Both the position numbers and the translations under genes were made by a program. A stretch of 64,000 nucleotides of DNA from assembly GCA_015657535.1 (NCBI GenBank), contig JADHZB010002074.1:31425-95424 (forward strand). The letters run 5' to 3'. This DNA comes from Nephromyces sp. MM_2019. Lineage: Eukaryota; Apicomplexa; Aconoidasida; Nephromycida. Positions 14,601 through 27,937 of the stretch are shown here, in pieces; position 1 is the first letter of the stretch; each line of letters starts with the position of its first letter. The notes below the pieces were generated by a model. That model ran no database searches, had not been told where the DNA came from, and worked only from the letters and a program-made list of their open reading frames with translations.

Positions 14601-15710
14601 CAAAGCTGAAAGCGGCCCAGTTGGTCAACTATAGCGTTAAATACATGGCTTGCCAGCATGCTCAAATGAAGCCTGATTATGTTTTATTTCTATCACCAGG
14701 AAACAACGGTGTAGAATGACGCTTTTTTGTGTTTCTTCGATAAATTTTCGTAATCTAAAGGTAACTTATCGCAAAGAAATGGTACTTCAGATGGTCTGGG
14801 ACTTTTACACTTTGAGGCCGCAAGTGAAAAAATTTTTCACGTAGGGGCAGGCGGCATCACTAATTTTCCTTGGTTACGCGGGCATATACCAGCAACGATA
14901 ATGCTTTGTAGAGATGGTTATGCTACTACTTTTAGCAAGCTTCTTAATGATTTGTACTGATTTGCTTTGTTATTTTGTATGCAATTCTTCCAACTCTGAT
15001 GCTTTTCAGGAATCGAAATACACTTACCAAAATATGACGTTTCATCCTTAGTAAATATGGAGTTAGGAGGAGTGGACAACACTATCCAGCAAGACTTTAG
15101 CAACGTCAGAGATGCGTCAATGCAGCATCAGAATTTAGCTTTCTCATCATCAAAGGGCTCCGCATACCAGGAATCTTTATTATCCCTTCAGGATTCTCTT
15201 CCAAGCATAGATGCCTACCCAACGCAGAAAGGGCTCTCTTCACTTAACATCAACCCTGGGATGGCATCCCAAGTAGCTACTCTCAACCCATTGACTAAGG
15301 CTGCAACTACGCCAATGCTGCCAAAAAGTTCCGAGAGTCCGGCTTCCTTCGCAGAATCTTGCTCCACCGCGGCAGCTGGTAGCAATTCGCTAACAAATTT
15401 CCTCTTTGGAAAATCCTCCTCTGGCCGTAGCCCTGAGGACTGGGAGGGAGGAAACAAAGGTAGTTTCTTTAACTACGCGTATCCTCAAAACAACGACTAT
15501 CCATGGGCTTGTGCCTGCGACAGAAGCGACCTTCTTGCCTTCAAAAATAAGGAGCAGAGCTTTGTTCGCTGCAAAAATCAAATTGATCAATCTTGGGAGA
15601 ACATTCAGTCTAACTGCGACTATACAAACTTCGTCGGCAGTGCAGATTGGAAATCAGCACTGGTTTTATTGTTCGCAGGGATTACGTTAGTATTCGTGTT
15701 AGGCGGGTAA
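11641..15710 (+). CDS. Signal-peptide protein with coiled, acidic and C-terminal hydrophobic regions
   Basis: Four exons join in phase: 11641-11707, 12477-12665, 13321-14223, 15010-15710 (619 residues). Exon 1 is a classic signal peptide: Met-Ile-Lys-Phe-Lys, then a hydrophobic core (VAGLVILAVI) and a small-residue cleavage region ending QA. The middle is rich in Glu, Lys and Gln with probable coiled coil (KALEKLKEVRL region), followed by a very acidic Asp/Ser/Tyr segment. The last about 70 residues hold four Cys (two in WACAC), and the protein ends in a hydrophobic stretch SALVLLFAGITLVFVLGG. Entry to the secretory pathway with a GPI anchor or a single membrane span is my inference. The ATG has A at -3. 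If the GTAAGC donor at 14224 is not used, the ORF stops at 14309 and lacks the hydrophobic tail, so a soluble isoform is possible. I recognise no family. Confidence 0.72.
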
Positions 15711-18700
15711 AAGGGTTAAAGGTGCAGGCAAAGCATTTATTTTGCTTTTAAGAAGTTTCAAGAGCATTCAGAATCGGTCAAAGTATAAGCCTGCAGAAGC
15801 AACTATGAGTAATACCAGAGGTAGAAGCCTGAAAAATTTCCAAACACCGATCATAGGAGCTACATAACTTTATAAGTGTTCAACAGCAGGCTCGTTTAAG
15901 GTCAATACAATTGAATTTTTCTTCTCATCAAGAAAATGACGCTAGTCGCAAAAATACGTTTATCTTAAGCCAAAGAAGTCGTAGCCGTGAGCAATCCATA
16001 CAAAAGTAGATGAGGGAGCTGTAAAAGCACGTCCACTCGATTATTTCCTTAGTAGTTGAATTTCCACAGGAGGATTTCTGCCTGCTGGTCCATTATAAGT
16101 AGTTTTTAATTATCTTGCAATTCTTACTGTACCTGTATTGGTAAACCTGCACTAATTCTTTTAATGGGGGCAGGCGCATGTTGATCTGTGCCTTAAGGTC
16201 CAGCAATAAATGTGTGGGCTCCTTTCAAACTTAATTCTAGCATTATATTTTAGGATTCTAAATGAGGGTTACCACAACTTTTTGACGAAATATTTTAGGC
16301 GTCTGCATGCCTAAACAATTTTTAACAAATTAAAGCTACTCTACGTAGAGGTATACGAAGGAGTGTTGCTCGCCCCGGTGAAGCTCAACTTGATGCATTC
16401 TTAATTGCATAGCCTTACGTAGATTGCTTTTGGAGAAGCACGAAGTCGCATAATTTCCAAAGATGCCTATAAAGTGTACATTTTTCCAGCGGATTAATAA
16501 ATATCGCTAAATGAGAAAACGCCTTGCTGCGTTTGCTGCAACCACGCGCAGCCCAGCACTAACTGGAAACGTTACTTGACACTGCAAAATACCTAAAGAT
16601 TTTCTGGCAATAATCTATCAAGATGAATATTTCAGGGCACATAGAATTAGCCTTGAAATTTAATGAGTTAAACCGCAGTATTTTTTAGGGACGGCCAACT
16701 CGCCAAGATACAGGAAAGCCTCAAGTAATTTTGTGGCTCTCGTACAGCAGCATGGCGTAATGCAATGCCTTGCAGGCAAGTATATTTCCTCTTAAATTTG
16801 CTAGTTCCCATAGGAAATAATATTTCCTCATGTGAGCCAAAAGTAGACTCAATACAACGGGAGCACGTTGGGTAATTTGATACCAGGAGATTGGATGCGA
16901 TAGACAAAACTATCCAAGGGTATATATGATACGAAGTCACGTGAGCGAAACCAACTCTATAAACTATATTCTTTCGCAGTATTCTATGAAAGAGACGTTT
17001 ACCCACAATGTAACCACCAAGAGGTTCTTTTTGATGAAAGTATGTTTACGGGGATAGAAAATTTTCTGGTGATGAGAGTTAGCCCTAAAACACTATGAAA
17101 GAAAAGCATCAACATAATTCAAACGTTGCTTCATGAAGATACAAAAAGTCACTGCGCAATATATAAAACTTGTAGATACGCTATAGCCTCACGAAACGAA
17201 AGAACTGACCTACCACAAGTAGAGATATAGAATATACAGCAATTCAATGCTCTCAATAGACAAATGACAAGTATTCATGGAGGCTCTTAAAAATTCATCG
17301 AATCGTTTAAACAGCTTTACACACTAGTGAAAAATATAGAAAATTCAGCATCATCAACATGAGAACAAGAAAGCAGGCATTAGCAGAAGCCAAAAAAATT
17401 CGTACAAAATACTGAATATCATTTCGGGAGAGCTTGCATGTTTAGAAATATTTGTGATAATAGCAAGAGCAAGCGCTTTATCAAATGCCAAACTAGCAAG
17501 GATTTCTAAACGTACAATTGATGCAATAAAATTTGCTTGCAAAAAACTCCAAACAGGATATCAGCAAAATAATTTAATGGAAATTAATTTAACCTTCGAA
17601 CATATGAAACCATAATTTTACCTTGAAAATAGTTTTTAAAAAATTTCTGCGAAAAAAGATCAAATAATTGACCCGGAAATGAAAGATGTATTCTAGAACA
17701 TCTATGGACACAATAAATATACGCTCATTCACACTCGCTGGCAAGTCTTTTATACACCAAATCACGGGAGTACAAAAGGGACGAACAACGAATATTATAT
17801 AAACTACCACCTGCACGGATAATGTAACGCTGCAGAATTTATCAAAGTGTCGTACACCACAGTTATAAATCAGCGAATTACTTTTAGATTGAAGCGTCAT
17901 AAAAATAAAAACTGTAAAGGTAACCAAATATTTAATACAACACGTTGCGGGAAAATCCGGCAAAAACAAGTTTCTCAAAGTTCAAAAGTAGAAAAATGGT
18001 TATATGTAAATTTTATTATATTCTTGCAAGACCAATTCTTATTGAAAACATAAATGCAACAAGGCAGAAACCTTTTCTAATTGATCATTTTATACTAAAT
18101 ATGCTAAATTCAGAAATTAGTACATACTAACAACACCAAAAAAGGCATAGAAGGCATGAGTATATAAGGAGAAAACAAGTAGCGGATAACTTAAAAAAGC
18201 TGAGAAAAAACAAAGGAGACGCAAGCATACTCGACAGTTTTTCGTCAACAAAGAATTAGAAGCATTAAAAGCACTCCTATATTTGTGTCGCTAACAAAAA
18301 AATAGAAACAGTATAAGCACTCCTATATTTATGTCTTTTCGCATTTCATAACTATGGGCATCCAATATCATATCTAAAAAAAAATCATGCATACAAAAAT
18401 TTTTTACTCAAAATCTTCTTGGTAACGAATGAAATGCATGCATGAATTTATAGAACCAAAAAGTTTCAAGTCAGGTGAAGTAAGTATTTAATTGTATGTA
18501 CAAGATGAAAATCAAGCTTCCTTCATATATATTATATAAAAAAAAAGTGAAACACCTAGATTAGCACCTGGAGGTGACCTCTGAAATAAAATGAATAAAC
18601 ATATCAGATAAGCACGCAAAACATAAATTATCTACGAAAACAGTGTAAACTAATATCTTCAACATTCACAATAAGAGCAGTAAATTGGAGAAGTAAATTT

Positions 18701-19391
18701 TAACCGAGGCGTGAAACATACGCACAATAGCAATAACTTGAATACTCTAATTTTCACATCTCTAAACCACTGTAAAAAAAAATTATAATTCAAGGTTGGA
18801 CATCAAAGCAAAAAAAGTAGCTAGCAGTAGGGTGGCATCTTCAATAAAAAACGAGAGAAAAAGCAGACGAAAAAAAAGTATAGTAAACCTCATCATTAGA
18901 TGTGAAATGCTTTATTAGCTTTACATTTCTTGTATGTATCACACAAGCTTTAGGCAAAAAACCCGTGTCACATCTACACGTGCATTTATTACCTAGCATA
19001 GGCAAGCAAAGCGCCCATGGCTAGCTAATACAAAAAAAGGCGTTTTATTACACAACAGCAATGTGATTCTTTACAAAGATCTAATGTAAGCACTTAAACT
19101 GCATCTTTTTGTTGTTACTTTTACTCAGTGGATACACCACATAGTATATACAGCTCTAACATAGAGGAGGACTCATTAAAAAAATAGTCACACAAGCAAG
19201 AATCTATAAAAATACAAAACCGTGTTAATAAGAACAAAAATGTGACTTCACACTTTAATGCAATATAGTAAGTTAAATTTGTATAGTTTAAGCTACAAAA
19301 ACCGAGCAGGAGGCATGGGGTAGAAGATTTTTAAGATCAGAAAGCAAATTTAAGTGTACGTGACGTATAAATTAATCCTATAGGCTAGCAT
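15711..19391. other. No confident gene; A-rich from about 17 kb
   Basis: The only sizeable ORF is 16668-17006 on the minus strand (112 codons from a GTG, no Met start, no recognised domain). From about 17 kb the + strand becomes A-rich, as in the introns of the minus-strand CCCH gene, so unseen minus-strand exons or a long 3' region are possible. I could not build a splice chain. Confidence 0.35.
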
Positions 19392-19583
19392 TCACATAAA
19401 AGAACCCGTTATAAACCCTTGTACATAGGGGTAATGACACCCATCAGTACTAGAACCTGTCAATGAAAATCGCAAATGCACACATGATATATTCAATAAG
19501 ACCTGCGAGAATAACCTAAAAAGTTGGAACCAGTTTTTCTTCCTAGTCAGTATAGTAACAGCCTCCATGCGTGGTGACCGCAT
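19392..19583 (-). CDS. Possible isolated minus-strand exon
   Basis: A strong pyrimidine tract ending TTCTTCAG precedes an open frame that starts ATGCGGTCACC and runs 63 codons to a stop at 19392. The other two frames close early. There is no recognised domain and I found no matching upstream exon. It lies downstream of the CCCH gene's last exon and could be part of another minus-strand gene. Confidence 0.22.
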   Translation of the reverse strand: MRSPRMEAVTILTRKKNWFQLFRLFSQVLLNISCVHLRFSLTGSSTDGCHYPYVQGFITGSFM

Positions 19584-19939
19584 CTGAAGAATAGAGAGGG
19601 GGGGGGAAGATGCACTCTTTTTCATGGTGTATTAAGTGTGAAAAGAGGAAATCTTCATCATAAATATAACCTCGGTAACCCGCTAAAAATGCACAATGAA
19701 CGCATCCTTATTGTTGCTACTTTGACAAAAAAAAAAGGCTCTAAATGAAATGCAGTGAGATTGAAATCCCAGAATGAAAAAACTTGAAAATCCATAGAAA
19801 AAGGTCGAGTTCGCTCCAAAGTTTTTCAATCTGCAAATGGTGCACATTAGCTCAAAAAATGTGCACAGCCCTATCAAATTCATAAACGCAAGAGAGCCAC
19901 TATTTATCCGTGGATACACCATTTTTTCACCATCTCTAA

Positions 19940-22900
19940 TTAAAGCTTAAAAATAGAGCAGGATATCTTATTGCCTAGACTTCCACTGGAGTCCTTACTT
20001 GGCCTAAAAATCGTTTGAAATTTCTTTAAATCGATATTTTCGGGGTTGATAATATCTTTATAAGGATGATGTACGGCACTACAACCAAAATTACACATTC
20101 TGGAAGGTACACCATTAAGCGATTCCGAAGGGAGACCAGCAATGTAGAATGGGACATTAGGGCCGTCGCTGGATAGAATCTTCGGTTTGCTGACTTGTCG
20201 CTCTCCTACCTTAACCAAAGAAATTTCTTGATTAAAAGAATTAGCAGCAGCAAGTCGAGGTGATGATAAGCACTGCTGCCCCTGAAACAGCGTGAAAACA
20301 AATTTAAAAATCGTCAAAATTAAAGTTGCTAGCACATTTAGAATAGCCGAATTTAATATAATATATAATGAAGGAATGTCCTTAATAGGGGAAATCATTT
20401 TAGAAGCTTTGCTACGCAAGTTGCACCACGTAAACACTAGCCTATCCTCACCAAAAAGCATCAAATTAGATTTTTTTGAAGCAGCATCCCTGCCAGTTGA
20501 TCAAACTCATTTTATAAAAAAACAACTACACTGAAAAATAGCCTTAAAAATGTCGATAAACATCCTACGCTACAGAAACAAATTAAAAAGAATCACTAGG
20601 TATACTGCAATTTTACCAAAAATACTTCATGGGGATTAATTACAGCTACCATTAAAACAAGGAGAAATTAGCTAGAATCGAAGGATGCTGTATTTCTAAT
20701 ACGCAACAAATAAAGACACACATAAAATCAATAAAAAATTTTCTACACCCTCAACTTTTGTATGATTACTACCTTAAATTTTCAAAGCTTCCCGCCTGCA
20801 GGCTGGCACTTCCCACAAAAATGCAGCTTTCCAACATTCTACAGCATCCTCCACAATCTATCTGCCTACATTACACACGCTAAATACAATAAAAAAACAC
20901 ATTACCCTCCAAATCTTAGGCACACTCGAATATACACCTCATATTATCGATTTTCCCGGCAAATCAACCCAAAGCCTATTCTTTCCAAACGAACCTTACT
21001 AGTAACCTCGTCCTCCTCCTCTGTAAGCTCCACGGGAACAAAGGTAGTGCTATCCTCTCGTACAACACCCTGTGATATGCAAGTCACCTTTGTCTCTGTA
21101 TCAATGAAATTAACATCATTTCCAAACAAAAAATCCTTTCCTTTTTTAGAAGAATGCATTGGCCCTCCAAAGGCTGCCTTTGAAGGTGGCGTGTAGCAAT
21201 TCAAAGCCAAAGCAGAATATTCACCACACCCTTCAAAATCTCCTTGGGGAGTAAGCTCAATATTCAAATCTTCAGAACAGCTCCATTGCTCATCATCTCT
21301 ACCGTTTGTATCACAATGTAGGCTGCCAAAATCTCCTGCATCATCTTGATTTTGGTATAGCTGCTGAGACCCCCCCTCCAGGTTTTCTGCTCTCTCCAAT
21401 GCTAAACCCCTATTTTCTGGTTCTCTCTGAAGCATTTCAGGCTTATTCTTCCCGATAGTTACATTATTGAAACGCCTTGCAGCCACCCCCACATAATTGC
21501 AAACATATGGGTCATCTATCCACTTTGTATAGGCGTCAAGAGACGCCTTTGATAGCTCCTGAGGAGGGCAACTAGTTGCACATTCCATAGTACGATCTTG
21601 TCCCCGGTAGTTCTCTTTCTCAAGCTTCTCAAACTCTAACTTACCTACTGCTGCCGCTCTGTTTTCAATAAAAAAAGCCGGTTTTGAATGCAAATCAGAG
21701 CGCTTTTTGTATATTATTGGACTGTTAGAAATGGTGAAACTAGAGGGCGAATAGACGTAGGGGATTGCATCTTCAAGCTCTTTTTCCATAAGCAAATCGC
21801 CTTTTTGCTTCCTTCCTGATGGTATCTTAACGACATTGCATAAATATCCAGGAACTTCTGAAGATTCAGAGATTGTATTTGTGCGCACTACCGGTTTAAG
21901 AGGGGTGTTTACCTTTCCGTGTCGCTTAGAGGTATCAGGGGGAAATGAGTCGCTAGAATCATCAACACAACCTATACCGGAATATAAGCTTCTTCCTTCA
22001 ATGCAGTCTAGATTTTCTCGAGCAATTTCTCCCATTTTTTCAAAAGGCATACCAAGCGGCACAGGTTGGAAGCCTCCACAGGTAATTTGGCTAGCGTGCT
22101 GAGGATAGCTCTCATAATTTGCATGCAGAAAAGCCCTTGGGCGTGGTACAGAGGGGTAAGGAAGATAGTAACCTGGTGCAATTTGGCCCTGTTGAAACGG
22201 GTGTACAAACAGATTAGGATTAGCAAAAGGAGGTTTATTGAGCTAAGATCGACGAGATTTTGAGTGCCATTCTATAAAGGCACAAGAGATGGAATAAAAA
22301 TAGAGCAAAAAAGAGCTTAATTCATCAATTAGTTGATCTTCATGATTAAATTCAGGATTTTTTGTAGTATCACTAGTTTCTAGGGTTTTTATTTTTTTAT
22401 GAACGTGGAGTAGATATACTGAAATGCTGCTTTTCCGTCTAATAAACATATCTAACAAATAAGGAACTTTAGCGAGAAAAGAGAGAAAATAACCGAAAAT
22501 TTGCTTAAAACATCTTCCTACATATACTTTAGAAGACAAATTTCGACACATTCTATATATTCGTTTAAAACAAAAGGAAAATAGAGAATCAAAGCACTCA
22601 AAGAATATACTCTTCAACCATCAGACCACATTGCGTAGCTGAAAATTCCAATTTAATCGAGTAATTCTCCATAAAATTTCATAAAAACTCCAATATTTTC
22701 GTTTCTGCAAAAAAAGCTCAAAAAAGCATGAAATCGCAGAAATCTCTAAAAAAATCACTAGCAACAACTTCTTTAATTAGCTTTACAAAGCTTACATCCA
22801 TATGATACCCCCATTGAGGTAAATCTATTTTTGGGGTTCCATTGCAGCCAAATCTCGGAATAAAACCAGGAGGCTGAGCTGACTGAGGAATTATGTTTGC

Positions 22901-25900
22901 ATTAGCTTTCTCATTAACTTTATTGGGAAAATAAGTGTATCCATGATTTAATTTATGCTGAAAACCAGAAGCTTTTTCAAGCGAATTATAACTTGATCGT
23001 GAATAATCTGTTTGAATGGAGCTATATGGAACAGAAGCATCAAATCCACGATTCACCATTCCACCTTTCCCCTGCCTACGATGTAGCTGATCAGCACGAT
23101 TGGAAGATCCCTATTTTTGGAGTAATTTGCACATATTAAAAGCATAAAGAGAAATCTTAAGCAGCGTTGAGGGCGAAAATATTGGATAGGCGAATGCAAA
23201 GCTTCAAATAGGAAAGCGATGAATGCAAAGCATAAATTTCATCTTCAAAATAAAAATTCATTTTGAATTCGTTAATTTATAGGTTTTTTTCAATTCTAGA
23301 AAATTCAATCACTGCAAACAATGTATGCAATTACAAGGAAATTTCAACAGATTTCTTTGGTTACACCATTTTAGTGCCTATAATGCTATAAAAAAAAATA
23401 TTTTGAAAGATTTCACTCAATCAAGCTGTTAAAATTCAAGAAAATTAAAAAAATGCACGAAAAGCATAAAAAATCTGAAAAAGCAAGCAAAATATCGTCA
23501 ATTTCAAAAAGAAAAACCCCTCGCTTCTCACCAGATACTCCTTCTTTCCTTGCTTAGACTCGCCTCTTTCTGAATGAAAGCGATCTTTTTCATCGCCTAC
23601 CATTCCATGCTTTTGCTTATAACCCTTGCCATTATTTCCATGATTATTTCCCCAAACAGCAGAAGAATCATATTTATTGCCATTTCCTTTGTGGGCGGAT
23701 TTTGTGCTTGAATTGTGCCTTAAAATATTGGGGGTTTCTGAGCCAGTTACTCGCTCATGCATTTCTCCAAACTTCTGCTTCCTTTCAACAAGTAGCTTCA
23801 CAATATCTTCACCTTCATTAAGTCTATTAATCTCTTGTTCCTGAAACTTTCTGGGCCTCAGCTCATCCACTCCATGAGCATGACGGCAATTATCCCCGGA
23901 TTCGCAATGTCCGGCTATCCAATATTTGCATAAGTCTGCAACAGTGAAAAGTTTATTAAAGAAGAGGAAGTTTACAGTGTAAAAGTTTGAAATATACAGA
24001 TAGGAAGACGAATATATGAAAAGCACTGAAATTTTAAAAAATGATGCTTTTTATATCGTTAAATCATCGAAAAAACAAGTGAATAGCTCAGTAGGGAGGA
24101 GCTAGTACGCTTAATGTCATCGATCAGAACAAGAGATTGCAAAATATGCAATTTCTTTCGAAATTTTAGGCAAATAGCTGCTATTTTTGTGGCCACAGAG
24201 AAAAAGTCAGGAGATAGTATACTAAATGCTGAGCTGTCAAGGTTTTTTTAAGTGAGAATATATATGTGTGTGTGCGTTTTTTTTCTCTTTCAAAGTACAA
24301 ATTCCTGCTTCATTTTTTAAAGGAGAATAAAAAAACGCCAAAAATACCACTAGCAAATATATTAATATATCATGAACTCAACCCATGTACATAAATTTGC
24401 TCTGAATATTCCTCTATTCAATAAAAAATAATATCCCCCACCATTTCGCGTGAATGGCAGATTTTCTCCCTCTATACAAATATATCACAGCAACTGGAAG
24501 AAGCTCATCAAAGCAAAATATAGCATCCCATGGCTTAATTCTCCGTTTAGAAATAATAAAAGAGCAGCATAATAGTAAGATCGAGAGTATATTGCGCTAG
24601 AAACTTGTTAATACTTCAAAATCCAAGCAAAAATAGAGTTAAGAGCATGGTAGAAAAGTAGCATGACCGCAAGGTAGTAAAATGTATTTCAGCTGGCAGG
24701 TGTGTTAATCTTCTTAAATTTTCACTGTAGTCAGTAATAGAAGCAGCTTATAAATATCCAGTGAAAAGAGTTTAAAAAAAAAACTTTTTCTTCAGCATTT
24801 AATCGCAGAAATCTTAAAAAATTTCAGCAAATTTTTTTTTTCGCCTCATTTATAGCATGAAATCATTCTTCCAAATACGCCAAATAATACCTACAAGAAA
24901 CCGTATCATTCCTGTTTCAGAGGATAGCGAAAAACGAAAAATTAGCACAAAATTTCGAAAATTACATAGAAATAACCGTAAGGCTTCTGTTTATGTTTCT
25001 TCAATGAAAAACTTTTTTTTTTCTAAAATGAATAAATTAAACTAAAAAATTCTCAAAAAAAAAGACATATTATGAGGAACTTAAGCGATAACAAGCTTAT
25101 ATACCTGTTTTTAAGTATCTGCTAGTAAATCTAAGCTCCTTTTCTCCATGAGCAAAGAAACAGGCAGAATCAGTGGCGCAATATCCGTACTAAAGGTTCA
25201 TTGGGAGGGTGAAGAAACATTTTTAAACAAATTTTATGGCCAGTAGAAACTTGATAAACAAAATTGTGAAATCTCTACATTTTGCGCGGTTCATACTTCA
25301 AAGCAACATGAAATAAGCTATGAAAATCAATAGCACATTAACATCTTCATAACGTATTAAATCAAGCTTGAGAAGCAATAGAAATGAGGAACCAAATAGT
25401 TTTCCATTTACTACGCAAGCAGAGTGATGCCATATAATATACTTAATTGTATATACTTATTGTGAAGGAGAAGAAGGAGAAGAAGGAGAAGAAGGAGAAG
25501 AAGGAGAAGAAGGAGAAGAAGGAGAAGAAGGAGAAGAAGGAGAAGAAGGAGAAGAAGGAGAAGAAGGAGAAGAAGGAGAAGAAAGAGAAGAAAGAGAAGA
25601 AGGAGAAGAAGGAGAAGGAGAAGGAGGAGAAGGATATGAAGAAGAAAATGACAAAAAGACAAAGAAGATAATGATAATTACGAGCAAAATACATATAAAA
25701 TTCACAAGAAAAAAAGCTTCGTAATAGGATTCACTTTTTCAATCTCCACAATAGTTTAAAGCTCAAAGGGACTATCAATATATGAGCAGATATCTAAATT
25801 AAATTCAAAAATTTGACTTACTTATGCTAAAAAAATATCACTACTAGTTTACAATCATCTTCACACCAAAATGTAAGAGAAACCACTTTAAAACAAACTT

Positions 25901-26142
25901 GCAGAAGACACGAGCATCCCTAAACCCTAAGAGCAAATCTTCTGAAACATTAAGGAGAAGCTAATATATACCTTTTGAAATTGATCACAAAGGCGAGTTT
26001 TTCGCAAGTCTGGGATATCTCGCAATTCGTTCGCTGAGTGTGCGTAGAAACATTCAGCTCCTTTACTGCATGAATTTGCCAGAAAATGTGGGCACATTTT
26101 CGTTTTCAGAAATTGATCTCTTCCCGCTGTTATGTGCACCAT
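19940..26142 (-). CDS. CCCH-type triple zinc-finger protein
   Basis: Proteins of this class bind RNA and control mRNA stability or translation. Exons in transcript order: 26142-25972, 25189-25105, 23935-23532, 23110-22796, 22242-20995, 20281-19940 (854 residues). Finger 1 is Cys17-X7-Cys25-X5-Cys31-X3-His35. Finger 2 is Cys52-X8-Cys61-X5-Cys67-X3-His71. Finger 3 is Cys88-X7-Cys96-X5-Cys102-X3-His106. Each is followed by an Glu-Leu-Arg linker. Finger 2 is split between exons 1 and 2, and exon 2 is only 85 bases. The remainder is Ser/Asn/Pro-rich and probably disordered. The ATG at 26142 has A at -3 and G at +4, and an in-frame stop lies eight codons upstream. If the unusual GTTCGT donor at 20994 is not used, the protein ends at 20944 with 757 residues. 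Introns are long and T-rich on the coding strand. Confidence 0.88.
25105..25189 (-). other. Hidden exon carrying most of zinc finger 2
   Basis: This 85-base exon lies between TTTAG and GTATAT. It encodes YGYCATDSACFFAHGEKELR and a short linker, which completes the Cys left open at the end of exon 1 and leads in phase into finger 3. Removing it would destroy finger 2 and shift the frame. Confidence 0.9.
25464..25634. repeat. 9-base polypurine satellite (GAAGGAGAA)n
   Basis: About 19 near-perfect units, degenerating at the right end. It lies in intron 1 of the minus-strand CCCH gene, so it is (TTCTCCTTC)n in the transcript. All six reading frames give Lys/Glu, Leu, Ser/Phe or Ser/Pro repeats, which are not genes. 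Confidence 0.95.
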
Positions 26143-27700
26143 CTTTACAGCTCTATAATCACTTCAAAATATAGTGATAACAGATACTTAATCAAGTAGT
26201 GGGTGTGTGGAAAAAATCCAGAAATTTTGTTTCCTAAAAAATTGCAAAAAGTGCAGTGCCCAAAAGAATTGTAAAAAAATTCAAAGGAAACAAAAAATAT
26301 TCCAGAAAACTCAAGGTAACACACATGCAATGCATTTCTCATGCACTAAATTTCGCACACACATGCAATACATTTCGCTAACCATTTCTCTTCAAAAGTG
26401 TAGCTTCCTCTTGAAAGTTTATCCCAGACTCAATTCACTTGTTTCAATATAGCAATACAGGTTAACTTAGGAAAATTATTTTCTCGCCTTCAATACATAT
26501 AGCAGTAATAATTGAATTATTTTCATAACCTCTTACCTCCTTATAAGATGCACACACACACATAGCTCAATTCGCTACAGCTAAGCAGCATAAACGACTG
26601 TAAAAAACAACACATTAACACACATCAGAATGTCATTGGGCAAATTACCTTGATTCTTTTCAAGGTCCTCTTAGAAGCAATCTTACAAGAGGGCAGCAAA
26701 GCTTATTTCCGCTGCTACAAGCCCTGTTGGAATGTTTCCGTAGTTTTCCTACTTCACTACCTCATTTCTTCTTTGAAATATTGGCAAAAAAAAAATCTTC
26801 AGCCAAATAAATCTTCTAGGTTAGTGAAGCAATGCATATGCAAGTGAAACACACTGCAGTGCTCAAGATTAAAAAGAATAGTAAATGAACTTCCAATGAT
26901 GGGAAAGTTGCTATTCACGTCAGATTGTACATAGAGTTAGGTAAGCAGATTTTGCATATACCAAAGTAGCAATTTCTAGAAAAAGGTTACTAGGAAAATT
27001 TTTAAACGCAATCCATGACCTGAAAAACATATTTTAAAACGTGGAATCCAATTTCTCCACGAAATACCTTTCCACTATAGTGAAAATTTTAAATCCACTA
27101 AAGCATAAAGCTTGTCAAAAGTAGAAGGAGAAATTACGCGCATGAGAGCATAACAGCAAGAGTTATTCCAGAACCTCTTCTTAAAAAATAAAAAACTGCT
27201 CAAAAAATGGAAACTATTCTTTATTTTCCAAAAATGAAGAGCTAGTTTCTAAAATCGAAGATATTTTTAGCATTATGAATTCGATTAGCTCTAAAAATAA
27301 CTTTTTCAAACGGTAAAACTACACGAAGGAATGAGCATTAGTTCGTACTCTTTTAAAGCTTTGACGCTTCATAAAAAAAAAATTATTCCACATCACTGAT
27401 ATGCTTACAAGAGGGAAAACTTCAAACTAAAGAATTACCCGAGAAAAATGTATGAGTCGCCAAACATGACTAAAGCAAACTCTGAAATAACAGAACAAAT
27501 TCTCACATCAATCAATGTATAGGCGCCGCACTACTATCTCAAAATAGAGGCTCTCTTCTGGTTAACTCGCAGAAGCATTAAGTTTGAAGCTGAAATTTGG
27601 GCAAGAATCCTAACATTATTAGCCAGTATGCTCAGCCAAGCTTTCCTTATTAAACCACAAGCACACTGGCTTCTTCATAACTCCAGATAATCTGCGAGAC
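26143..27700. other. A-rich upstream region of the CCCH gene
   Basis: The + strand stays A-rich to about 27.4 kb, the same bias as in the gene's introns. This would fit a spliced 5' leader or a long promoter region. I see no exon that I can support. Confidence 0.35.
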
Positions 27701-27718
27701 ATACGCATGCCATATCTG

Positions 27719-27937
27719 CTAATTGCGCAGCATGCAAGCCGATGTCTCCAATTGCGGATTGCCTAAACTGACAATAGAACCTTGTATAGTGCTTGAAAGT
27801 ACAAGGTCATCAACATATAGAGCTAAAAATACACGCCTACCTCTCAAACAATTGTAGTACTGACTAGTCCAAAAAGATCCATGCGGATCTACACGGAGCA
27901 TTGATGGAAATTTCTTGCTAAAAGAAGAACATGTCAC
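27719..27937 (-). pseudogene. Possible copia-type reverse transcriptase remnant
   Basis: The minus-strand frame contains GRRVFLALYVDDLVLSS. This matches the Tyr-Val-Asp-Asp active-site strand of Ty1/copia reverse transcriptases, including the preceding hydrophobic residues and the following Leu-hydrophobic pair. Flanking sequence in all frames soon meets stops, and I found no long terminal repeats, integrase or RNase H. If real it is a short, dead relic. Chance resemblance over 12 residues cannot be excluded. Confidence 0.35.

Noticed and set aside
25411..25705. Lys/Glu, Leu, Ser/Phe and Ser/Pro repeat ORFs on both strands
   Set aside because: All are translations of one 9-base satellite in an intron, open in every frame because the unit length is a multiple of three.
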